DNA from: Mariniflexile sp. AS56
GTDB taxonomy: Bacteria > Bacteroidota > Bacteroidia > Flavobacteriales > Flavobacteriaceae
Assembly: GCF_030552475.1 (NCBI RefSeq)
Contig: NZ_JAUPED010000004.1
Span: forward strand, 124,001-188,000
Length of the DNA stretch: 64,000 nt
Direction: 5' to 3'
Shown: positions 30,093-40,000 of the stretch, in pieces
How positions within the stretch are numbered: position 1 is the stretch's first letter
Layout: the number at the start of each line of letters is the position of its first letter
Position numbers and translations under genes: made by a program
The notes under the pieces: generated by a model
The model's input: only the letters and a program-made list of their open reading frames with translations
The model's database searches: none
What the model was told of the DNA's origin: nothing

Positions 30093-30532
30093 ATTCAAAC
30101 CTCAGCAGCCCAAAAGAGTGAACTCAAATATGAATTTTTATATGAAATTGAAGCTACTTTAGATTCGACCATGGTTCTAGGAAAACATCTTTAGGCAATA
30201 AATTAATTCACCCCGTTACCGGAGGCTTTTTTGAAGGACCAAAAATTAAAGGCAAGGTTTTACCTATTGGAGCCGATTGGGCGCTTTCTTTCGATTCTGG
30301 AATAAAGAAATTAGATGTTGATATGGTTCTTAAAACGGATGATGACGCTATTATTTATGTGAAATACACAGGGTTTATTTATCGTGAAGCAGATGGAAGT
30401 CTCTATTTTAGAGTGATTCCCATTTTTGAAACGAGTTCAGAAAAATACTTTTGGCTAAATCACACCATTGCGGTTGGCATAGGAAGACGTATTGAAGGTG
30501 GTGTTGCCTATACAGTATATGCTATAAAATAA
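30093..30532 (+). pseudogene. Broken DUF3237 (UPF0311) family gene
   Basis: Two reading frames together give most of a DUF3237 protein. Frame one (30093-30191) encodes TSAAQKSELKYEFLYEIEATLD and hits TAG at 30192. Frame two (from about 30182) continues with LIHPVTGGFFEGPKIKG, GADWALSF, LKTDDDAIIYVKYTG, and ends FWLNHTIAVGIGRR to the stop at 30532. One base appears lost near 30181-30187. The 5' end, apparently a signal peptide ending SAAQ, is also missing, because a terminator for the previous gene lies there. The DUF3237 function is unknown. A sequencing error could explain the shift but not the lost start. Confidence 0.78.
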
Positions 30533-30736
30533 CTTCGGGCAGCTTTCAACGCTTCATTTTTATTCAAAAACCACGCGATCACAAAACACTAATACACAGT
30601 TTAAGGGTAACGCCCAAACACCTTTTACACTTTCATTTCAAAACCCCTAACTTTAACATTCAACAATGACTTTTTTAATGTCCTTAAGATTATTAAACTT
30701 ACCTTTAAACCTTCTTTAAATATTAAAAAATTAAGC

Positions 30737-32014
30737 ATGAGAATACTTATATATCTGTGTTCCTTTTTTTGCATCAACGCCTTTGCCCAGGCTACTTGGC
30801 AACCAGCTACCAACATTGTTACTAATGGCGATAACCAACGTTTTGATGATATTCATTTTATAAACGAAACAACAGGTTGGGCTGCCAACGGTGGTTACGC
30901 TGCGGTTTACAAAACCACAGATGGTGGTAAAAACTGGACTTTGCAACTAAGTGAAGCTATGCTTGGTGGCGATTACTATTTTAGAAGCATCCATTTTTTA
31001 GATGAAAATATCGGCTTTTTAGGCACATTAGACAGTAAATTTTTTAAAACCAGTAACGGTGGTACGAATTGGACTGAAGTGACAAACCTACCAACCATTC
31101 CAAAAGGAATTTGCGGTTTAGATAGTGTGGGCACATCGACCATTTATGGTTGTGGCGCCTATTTTGAACCAGCACATATTATAAAATCGACAGACAGCGG
31201 TGACACTTGGCAATATATAGACATGTCTGCCTACGCCACTGCGCTCGTAGAAATTCACTTTTTAACAGAGCAAATTGGTTTTGTTGGTGGAAAAAATGCC
31301 AATGGAGCAACGCTACTAAAAACCATAGATGGTGGCGCTACTTGGACGGAGCTATACAACTCGACCTTACAAGGTGAGTACTTTTGGAAAATGCAAGTAC
31401 TAGAAAGCAACCCCAATGTTATTTTTGGAGCTGTTGAAGCTGCGACATCTCATTATTTAGGAAAACTAGCCAAGTCTTTAGACGGCGGCGCCACATGGAT
31501 AACCTACAATGCACCCGAAGCCAACATTCAAGCAGTTGGTTTTATTGACGAAAACAAAGGCTGGATGGGTGGCCACACCACTGGTTTTTACGAAACCTTA
31601 AATGGCGGGCAATCTTGGACGAACCTAAACGTGGGGAAAAACTTGAACAGAATATTTATTATGAGTTCAACCTTGGCCTACGCAAGTGGTGCCACTATTT
31701 ATAAATTTACAGAGGCATCTTTGGGTATTGAAGCTACCAATGCGCATAGTAGAACGCCCTTAAAACTGCATATAAAGAATAACCCCGTTGACTCGTATCT
31801 TGAATTTGATATCGATTTTGATTCTAGCGACCACATTTTAATTGAACTTTATGAAATGAACGGGAAATTTATTCGACAATTAACCAGAGATCGCATTTTG
31901 GCCACATCGATTAAAAGTTATAAATTTTCGGTGGAAGATTTAGCTTCGGGTACTTACTTGATTAATTTTCATAATAATACAGGTAGGGAATCTCATAAAT
32001 TTGTAAGAAAATAA
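30737..32014 (+). CDS. Secreted YCF48/BNR-type propeller protein with T9SS type A sorting domain
   Basis: A 425-residue exported protein: signal peptide (MRILIYLCSFFCINAFAQ), then repeats of the YCF48/BNR kind with Asp-box-like phrases (KTTDGGKNWTLQ, KTSNGGTNWTEV, KSTDSGDTWQYI, KTIDGGATWTEL, KSLDGGATWITY, ETLNGGQSWTNL) making a beta propeller, and a C-terminal T9SS type A sorting domain (about 345-425: NNPVDSYLEF, LYEMNGKFIRQ, LASGTYLINF, HKFVRK). It should be carried across the outer membrane by T9SS and anchored or released. Unusually, the domain opens NNPVDS rather than YPNPxxD. Ligand unknown. Confidence 0.88.
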   Translation: MRILIYLCSFFCINAFAQATWQPATNIVTNGDNQRFDDIHFINETTGWAANGGYAAVYKTTDGGKNWTLQLSEAMLGGDYYFRSIHFLDENIGFLGTLDSKFFKTSNGGTNWTEVTNLPTIPKGICGLDSVGTSTIYGCGAYFEPAHIIKSTDSGDTWQYIDMSAYATALVEIHFLTEQIGFVGGKNANGATLLKTIDGGATWTELYNSTLQGEYFWKMQVLESNPNVIFGAVEAATSHYLGKLAKSLDGGATWITYNAPEANIQAVGFIDENKGWMGGHTTGFYETLNGGQSWTNLNVGKNLNRIFIMSSTLAYASGATIYKFTEASLGIEATNAHSRTPLKLHIKNNPVDSYLEFDIDFDSSDHILIELYEMNGKFIRQLTRDRILATSIKSYKFSVEDLASGTYLINFHNNTGRESHKFVRK

Positions 32015-32058
32015 ACGAACAAAAACCTTATATTTACTTTTATTAACACTTTAAAACC

Positions 32059-32598
32059 TTGAATTTGAAAAAATCAAACATTATTACAAGCCTTGCATGC
32101 CTTTTTATCATGTTATTATCTTCTAACATAGAAGCACAAAAATTTAGTTCTTTAGACAAAAGTCCGTTGGATGTGACTGTATACCCAAGCAGCAACAAAG
32201 AACCTAACAAACTAGTAAAAGTCGTTTATAGCCGACCTCAGCTTAAAGAAAGAGATTTAGGTAAACTAGCTCCAAACGGAAAAGTATGGAGAACAGGCGC
32301 TAACGAAGCGGCTAACATCACGCTATACAAAGACATGAAAGTTGCTGGAAAAGCGGTTAAAGCTGGTGAATATTCTTTATTTACGATTCCTGGTGATAAA
32401 GAATGGACTATTATTTTAAATAAAGACATTAATGTTTGGGGTGCTTACTCATACAAAGAAGCGCAAGATGTTATTCGCGTTTCGGCTCCTGTAAGTTCTG
32501 GAGATTCGCTTGAAGCATTCTCTATTGCTTTTTCTGATGATGGCACGATGTATTTAGGTTGGGACACCGTACGTGTTGCTGTTCCTTTTACGAAATAA
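32059..32598 (+). CDS. DUF2911 family secreted protein
   Basis: A 179-residue exported protein: signal peptide ending SSNIEAQ, then the DUF2911 core (VVYSRPQLKERDLGKLAPNGKVWRTGANEA, KAGEYSLFTIPG, WTIILNKD, and WDTVRVAVPF at the end). No ATG is available; the reading frame begins with TTG at 32059 or 32065. Function is unknown, and the family is common in Bacteroidota. It ends at a perfect hairpin shared with the convergent surface operon. Confidence 0.88.
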   Translation: MNLKKSNIITSLACLFIMLLSSNIEAQKFSSLDKSPLDVTVYPSSNKEPNKLVKVVYSRPQLKERDLGKLAPNGKVWRTGANEAANITLYKDMKVAGKAVKAGEYSLFTIPGDKEWTIILNKDINVWGAYSYKEAQDVIRVSAPVSSGDSLEAFSIAFSDDGTMYLGWDTVRVAVPFTK

Positions 32599-32621
32599 AA
32601 ACAACCCTATTTTATAAAATT

Positions 32622-32653
32622 AAAAACGCCTTGAAATTTCAAGGCGTTTTTTT
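32622..32653. terminator. Bidirectional terminator between convergent transcripts
   Basis: A perfect palindrome (AACGCCTTGAAA / TTTCAAGGCGTT) with A and T runs on the two sides. It serves DUF2911 on the plus strand and the surface operon on the minus strand. Confidence 0.92.
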
Positions 32654-32697
32654 TCATCAAACAATAATTTGATTGAGAATAGCATTTACATAACTGT

Positions 32698-33099
32698 TTA
32701 ATCGACTACTACAAAGTCCCCTTGAGAGATATAACTAATTTCTGCACTAAAAGCTGTAGAAACTAGTTCGGCGACATTTCTTCCATCCTGTAACACAATA
32801 GGGTTTCTCTTGGATCCCGCCTGCGAAAAAGACATGCTATATAAGGCCCCGTTGATGGTATATTCAACACGGGACACTTTTGTATTTCCGTTACTATTAC
32901 TAGACGTTTCAACTTGAATGGCATACGATGCATCAGGATTAATACAATCGCCTGGAGCGATTGCTGTTCCATCTGCATACACAAAACTAATGGATGTGGG
33001 GTTGAAGCTTTCAACATCTACTACAATAGCGGTATCATCATTCTTTGAACAAGTAAAGAATGTTATAAGAATTACAATAAAATATGGTTTCATTTTCAT
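32698..33099 (-). CDS. Small lipoprotein at the end of the surface operon
   Basis: A 133-residue lipoprotein (lipobox TFFTCSK, C17) of unknown family. The mature part looks like a single beta-sandwich (SISFVYADG, SYAIQVETSS, VSRVEYTINGALYSMSF, EISYISQGDFVVV). It has one further cysteine (C52). It is the last gene of the minus-strand operon with the 2924-residue LamG protein, separated by two bases from the 307-residue gene, so it is probably a surface or periplasmic partner of those proteins. Confidence 0.68.
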   Translation of the reverse strand: MKMKPYFIVILITFFTCSKNDDTAIVVDVESFNPTSISFVYADGTAIAPGDCINPDASYAIQVETSSNSNGNTKVSRVEYTINGALYSMSFSQAGSKRNPIVLQDGRNVAELVSTAFSAEISYISQGDFVVVD

Positions 33100-33101
33100 A
33101 A

Positions 33102-34025
33102 CTATTCTTTTAAATTTATAATGATGTTTTTGGAAAACCCATTAACCTTCACCGTATAACTCCCTGTACTTAGGTTATTAAAAATAGCCTCGCCATTTAC
33201 AAGACTTTGTGTGGCATAGCTAGTTTGCCCTTTAATTAAGGAGACTGTGCTCCCACTTTCTGATGACTGTACTTTGATGGCTCCTCCTTTATAACAAACA
33301 GCATCCTTTTTATAGAAAACCAAATTCCCTATAGCGGCATTAGAACTTACGCTTATTGTCCATTCAACTCGTTTTGATTCGTCTTCAGACAGAAGGTTAA
33401 AGGTTATAGGACTTGAGAAATCTAGTGCATTATTACCCGATTCCACTTTAACACCCTGCTTTAATAACTGAGCTCCGGCACTCAATACGAAAACAGCATT
33501 GAGCGCCGTTACGCTTTGCCTCTCTTCAACAATCAATGTTATAGTGTTGCCACTTGTAGCCTTATTAACAACATCAACCTTATCAAAATCAAACCTAATC
33601 AACGCTGTTTCATTATTCAAAACAGGTTTTGCTACACTAAAAGCCTGAAGTAAATCGCCATAATGGGCACCTATTTCAAAATTTATAGTTTTTTCAATAT
33701 CTACTACCGTATCAGTTGCTGAATTATACACTTTAAAGTTTATAGCTTCATTATTAGCATTTGAAAAAACGGTTAAATAAGCATAATACCTATTTTTACT
33801 TTCCACGTAAATTAAATTGGTAACACCTCTTATTTCTCCATTTGAAAAGGCCGCAACCTGATCGTTAGTACTTGATAAATTAGTTCCATCAATGGTAACG
33901 AAGGCCACAAAGGACATGGTATATTCAAAATTATTTTCGTTTACCGACCAATTGGGAGCTTGTCCGTAAGAAATCATTCCTACTAAAAAGCATATAAGTA
34001 ACTCTATTGTTCTTCTTTTCATCAT
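33102..34025 (-). CDS. Secreted protein sharing a module with the giant LamG protein
   Basis: A 307-residue exported protein (signal peptide ending SYGQ). Residues about 24-135 (PNWSVNENNFEYTMSF, DQVAAFSNGEIRG, YYAYLTVFSN) closely match a module at about 2424-2545 of the neighbouring giant protein (PEWTINPTGFDFSMNM, DKIAAFSNGELRG, YYAYLTVYSN). The middle has a beta-sandwich, and the C-terminus (about 235-307; VCYKGGAIKVQSSESG, GSYTVKVNG) is a short Ig-like domain where a T9SS domain would be expected, but no such signature is seen. It is two bases from the giant gene. It probably binds the same partner as the shared module. Confidence 0.72.
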   Translation of the reverse strand: MMKRRTIELLICFLVGMISYGQAPNWSVNENNFEYTMSFVAFVTIDGTNLSSTNDQVAAFSNGEIRGVTNLIYVESKNRYYAYLTVFSNANNEAINFKVYNSATDTVVDIEKTINFEIGAHYGDLLQAFSVAKPVLNNETALIRFDFDKVDVVNKATSGNTITLIVEERQSVTALNAVFVLSAGAQLLKQGVKVESGNNALDFSSPITFNLLSEDESKRVEWTISVSSNAAIGNLVFYKKDAVCYKGGAIKVQSSESGSTVSLIKGQTSYATQSLVNGEAIFNNLSTGSYTVKVNGFSKNIIINLKE

Positions 34026-34027
34026 GA

Positions 34028-37000
34028 TTAATTTTTAACTACTCTATAAACTGAAACAACATCGTTTAGGTACACATTCAAGAAATAAACACCATTTTGA
34101 ACTTTTGGCGTTAATTCAAGCTTATTATTACCTTTTACTAGCATTTTATTAGTGGTATACACTATTTGCCCCACCACGTTATAGAGTTTAACATCCATTA
34201 CTTGTTCCGCATCCGAATAGAGTTCTAAAACCAAATTGCTATTAAATGGATTTGGATACATTTTAAGACCTTGCAGCGAATCATCTTCCAAAACTAAAGG
34301 TTCCGCGACGGTTCCTAAAACACTGTTTCCTTTAAAGGTAACCTGCTTAGATGTTACTTTTTTAGTTGTACCATCACCAATATGAAACACCAAGTTCTCT
34401 GGCGCATCACCATAAATAGTTATAAAACTTAATGCTTTATCATTAACTAGTTGGTTTGCTTGTTTACCTTTTAAAACACCAGCTTCATCATAAACAAACA
34501 ACTCATTGTAGCCTTCTGGCAACTGCACAATAGCATTCATATTTCCTGCATATTGCTTGAATTCATCAGCCATTTTGCCTGCAGATTGCTTACTAGTAAC
34601 CTTAGTTGATTGTTTGCTAATTTGATTTGCCAAATAACTTGGATAGGTAAACGGCTGATCTTTACTCGATTTAATCATATAACCTGTCCCAGATACTAAA
34701 TAATTTAAAGTACCATTCCATCCATTAATGCGGTCGTAAATGGCAAATAAATTTTGAGATTTAATAACATCTCCATCTTCAGCATCAAAATAGGCCAATG
34801 CTTCATTAATAGCTTGATTTTGAAGTAAAGGATACGGTACCCAATTCCAGTTGGTCTTGATTGGGAAACTCCATGTTGACATATCGACAGGAACCCCTTT
34901 AATATTTAGTGACTGTGCTAAATTAAAATTCACCTTATACATTTTAGATGTTGAAATCCCTCCATTGGAAGTCACTGTACCAGACCAGGTACTGTTTCCA
35001 ACATGAGATGCATCTTTATAATAGGTATCTAATTGTGCAGGTGAATGACTTAAAATGCGATCGTTCGTATTTAAGTGCATCCCTTCTGTTAAAGCGTTTA
35101 AGTTTGAAAACTCAGAATCATTCACATTTAAAGACACCCAAGTCCAACCTTTATTCAAGGTTATATCTTGTACTAAGACATCTGAATTTTCAAAAATAAC
35201 AGGGTTACTCAAACTTCCTGAGACTTCATTATCTTTAAAAATAGTGGTGGCATTGCCATCAATAACAGCTTCTATAATTTTTCCTTGAGAGGCGTCCCAA
35301 ATTCTAAACGACATCGTTTCACCATACACACTATTACTATAAACCGTGAGATATGCATAGTACTCTTTAAATGCTTCGTTATAGTATAAAGCGGCAGAAC
35401 CACGAAGTTCCCCATTGCTAAAAGCAGCAATCTTATCATAAGAATCCTCAGAGAATGTGCCATTAATTTTTACACGTCCAACCATATTCATACTAAAATC
35501 AAAACCTGTTGGATTAATTGTCCACTCTGGTTCTGGTGCCAGTACCCGCACTTTAACCTGCATTTTTTCGTCGTAACCAAAATCGGTTTGTAAATACAAA
35601 TTCTCTAAATAGTTACCTGCCGTTAAGTCCTTATCGATAGTAGCCGTTAGTACTACTTTACTATCTGGTTGCAAGATTCCAGACGTTGCGCTTAACTTTA
35701 ACCAACTTGGTATGTTAGTAATCTGGTATGGTTGCCCATTCCCGCCTTTATTCAATAAAGTAATTTCGAAAGATGTAACGGCTCCTGTATTTTTCACAAT
35801 ATCAACAATCTCATTATACCCTTCTGCAAACCAACTAACCTCGTTACGCTTCACATAAGCTGTCCAAGTAATGGGTGATTGCTGCCTGTTATTAGCACTA
35901 TCAAACATTCTATGCACTGTAATATCAAGAACTTGCCCTTCTAAGGAAGCCCAGTCTGTAACAACGGGTTCTAAAATCATTTCATCTTCATTGATAACAT
36001 GATTGACCCCAAATTTAATTAACTCTCTTGCCGGTTTAATAGCAGGTACATCATTTGAATAATTTACCGTACCATTACTAATGGACGCCAAACTTGCCGA
36101 CACCTTTTCATTGGCAGCTGCATGAAAATATCTAGGTGTGTTTCCTGCATCTGCATTCATTCTAGCATAGAACACCAAGCCAATACTTTCAACATCCATT
36201 TCATTAAAGCGATCTCGACTTATCTGCTCGACATTACGTAAGGTATTCCACAACCTAATTTCGTCTATTTTTCCGGAGAAGGTATTGTCTACCGTTTCGT
36301 CGCCAGCTAAATCTTTAGACCCTCTGGCTCCTATCCAAATTTTGTTTCCTGAAAAGCCGCCAATAGCTGCTATCAAATTTGAAGACACGGGAGCAGCATC
36401 TATATAAGTTCTTAAAGACCCTATGCGATTAAACAATAAGGTAACATGATGCCAATTTCCATCTACAACCGACTGATTTGTTAGCGTATAAGATTTCCCC
36501 TCGCTAGCAAGTGTTAACATACCCGAACTAGTCAAGTTGATCGCCCATTTATTTGCCTGTCCGTTGGACTGCACTATATCCGACCCATCGCCTTTTCCAT
36601 TAGAAAACAAAGTAGCTTCTTGTGCGGTATCTGTTTTCATCCAAAAGGAGATTGTTGCATCCATTTCATTGGTAAGCTGAACAAAATCGACATCGTTCAA
36701 TTCTAAATATTGACCATTTACAAATTCATAAGAAGTTCCTTTAGGCTTGATATCCCAATCTGAATTTACAATGGCATGTTTAAAGCGTGCCAAATCTTTG
36801 GTAATTTCACCTCTACCTTCATCCATGGGCCAGTAGCCAATTAAATTCGCCTCATTTCCAATAAGCTTGTCATACATTTTAGCATAAGCAACATCTAAAC
36901 TTATTGTTTTATTCCACAATCGTAGATTATGAATATTACCAATAAAGGTATTCCCGCCTATTACTAATGGATTATTATTGGTGAAATTCATATTAGAAAC

Positions 37001-40000
37001 ACCTGTATTCCCACCAATTTCAGCATCATCTTGAAAAATTCTTAGGTCGCCTGTACTACTTTCATAGGTACATGTATAATGATGAAATACACCATCATTA
37101 GCGATACTACCTTGTGCTACGACACCTCCCAGCGTAAAGAAAATACCACCATTACTAAGCCCAATATTTAAACCACCTTCTTGCTTCATGATATCTGCAG
37201 TGTTAGCCACTGTAGCATTGTTCATCCAAAACTCTAAGGCAAAATCGCCTGAAGTAATTTTTGGGTCGTTAATAACAGCCGTACGCGTCGCGCCTTCAAA
37301 ATGTAAAGACACACTATGGTTAATAGGCAACTGGTTTGTTTGCCCCTTTATTTCTATAGTACTTATGGCCTGATTGTAAAAAATGTTTTCGTTGAAACTC
37401 ACCCTTAAATCTTCACCAACTCCTAAAATACCATCTATAGGTAATGGTGTACCAAAGCGTTGCGGACTTGTTAAATCGACACGACCTGTTATGACTTCTG
37501 AAATATATTCGGTATTGTTTGTACAAATACTTCTAGCTCTAATTTCATAATCTCCATCTCGTAAATTCAATTCCGAAATATTAAATGAATAGGATAATGA
37601 TGGCGTACTAATTAATGAAATTTCAGATTCCTTATCTGCCACAGCTGTCTCATAATGTTCTTCACCATAATAGCTATGCAAACGCGTCCAATTTGGTGCT
37701 GTTGCCGATCGATACTCTAATTCAATTTTTTTGAAACTAGAAAAATTCGTATTAAAGCCTATCATGCTTACGGTTAATGGTTTTGTGGAACCATCTGTAT
37801 TATAAGCCTCACTTATGTTATAGGTCCAATTTTCTAAGGGTGCATTCACAACAACTTCAGAACAAGAGGGAATAAAGTGAGCAGACACAAACACATCATC
37901 ACTTACAGCTTCCCCATCACAGGTAGATTGTAATACGACGCGAATATTTTCATAATCATACACATCAGAAATTGATTTCCCTAATGTTAAGGTATAATAT
38001 GTTTTTTTACCATAAGGAACACTTACAAGTATTCCATTTTGTTCAATATTAATTAATGCGTTATTTGGATTCGTTGTATTGTCTATTTTCAATAAGAAAG
38101 TAGCGTCTGTTTCCGTAACACTATTGTTTTCTAGTAATAATTTAAACTCTGCATTGTTATATTCTGATACATTACTGATATCTGCAACCTCAACACTCAA
38201 TAGAGGAACTTCTACTTTTTGAGTAGCGAAACTTAATGGAGCTTTCTTGTTTATATCGGGGTCATTTGGATCCTCTGGACAACAATCGACATCTTTGGAA
38301 AATTCATCTTCATGATCACTCGCCTCCTCATTTAAGGATTTTCTCTTTACTTCTAATAATCCTCTTTCGCTTCGGTTTTCGTCATATGCATTTTTATTTT
38401 CTACGCTTATGTAAGAACGATAAGCCCTTTCCAAGATTACAAATTCTTCTTCATTTTTGTTAATTGCTTTTTCATTTACATCTATTTCATTTTGAATTCT
38501 AAAATATTCTTTAAAATACGCTATAAACTTGTCATTGGTAAAAAACTTGGACTCCTCAGCCCCCTCATATGGGCAGGAAGTTCTACCACCTTGCGTTATA
38601 AACACTGGACCATTACCATCAAAAGAATTTACGACATCTATACTTAATAAATTAGCTGGGTCATTGTCTTTAAGTGTGTAACTTATATTTAATGTGTTTT
38701 TATCTTCATTAGATAATGATGTATTTACATCCTGTTGAAAAACACCTTTCGTCTTGGTTGCAAAACCTATTTTTGATACAGTGGCACCAAGTTCCAAACC
38801 AAACTCTTCTTTAAGAGTAAAATTGTAATCTGTCGAAGTTTTGTTTATAACAGTCGTCTCTACACTTCTTGTAAACTCACCTACTCCAGCATCAAAGGAG
38901 ATATTATCCTCAAAATAAGTATTTAATAAACCCTTTACTTTATTAGATTCCGCCAATTTATCAATCAATGAAAGTTCAGCACTGCTATCCTCGCTATTAT
39001 TTATGGCGGTTATAAGCTTATCATTAAAATTTGAAACAACATTGATTAATGACGCCTGATATTTTGGACGTTCATTCATTGCTAAAAACTTGCTTTTTTC
39101 ATTATCCAAAATCACTTTTTTCCACAGCCGAACTTGCTCTTTATATTGGTCGAGATCTTTGGGATATTTACCATCATTAGTATCAGCAGGAATCCCATTT
39201 TCGATATTAGTGATAAAAAATTCATATTCAGGAATTAAGGTTTCTAAAATATGCTTTTGGGAAAAAACGTAAAATGTTTCCGAAGGCTCTTCTACAAAAT
39301 AAATTGCTTTTTGCTTACTTACAAACACACTCTCCCCTAAATAATTTTTTAATTCAAATGACGCAGAATCATCAAAGGAGTTCTTTTCTTCACCTGAAAG
39401 CTGTATATCATTAAATGAACCATATAATTGATTCTTCGAGTTACCTATATATAAATCACCATCTGACCCTACATAACTGGGATCTGCACTTGTAGAAATG
39501 GTTTGACTGAATTCATACGTTTGCGTTAAACTTTCGCCGTCTTTTGAAGTATTAGTAAGACCTATTCCTGCAAATAAACTGTTTGTTTTTTTAAATTCAA
39601 ATACTGGCCCCGCCAATCCGCCACCTATCTCAAAAAAAAGCCCTATCATCAGTTTAAATTCCGATTCGAACCCCTCCATATCAACCTCTGAACTTTCTGT
39701 TGTGAATGTAATACTTTCACCTTCTTGTATAGAAGCAAAACTATTAGACCCAGGAGGGTCTCTTAAAATAATACTGGGTACATCTGGCGCCTCTGTTACA
39801 AATGTTTGACTCCCATCTGAATTCCCCCCTAAAACAATACCAATATCCTTATAATTCTCAACATCATAATCGATACCATTTATTCTGTATTGCAAACTGC
39901 TGGATAATGTAAAGGGAGCCGAAATAGCAGGCAATCCTGCAAAAAAAGTATAAGTTAAAATACTCCCATCCATGTCGTCAACCATACTGGTTTCTGATTT

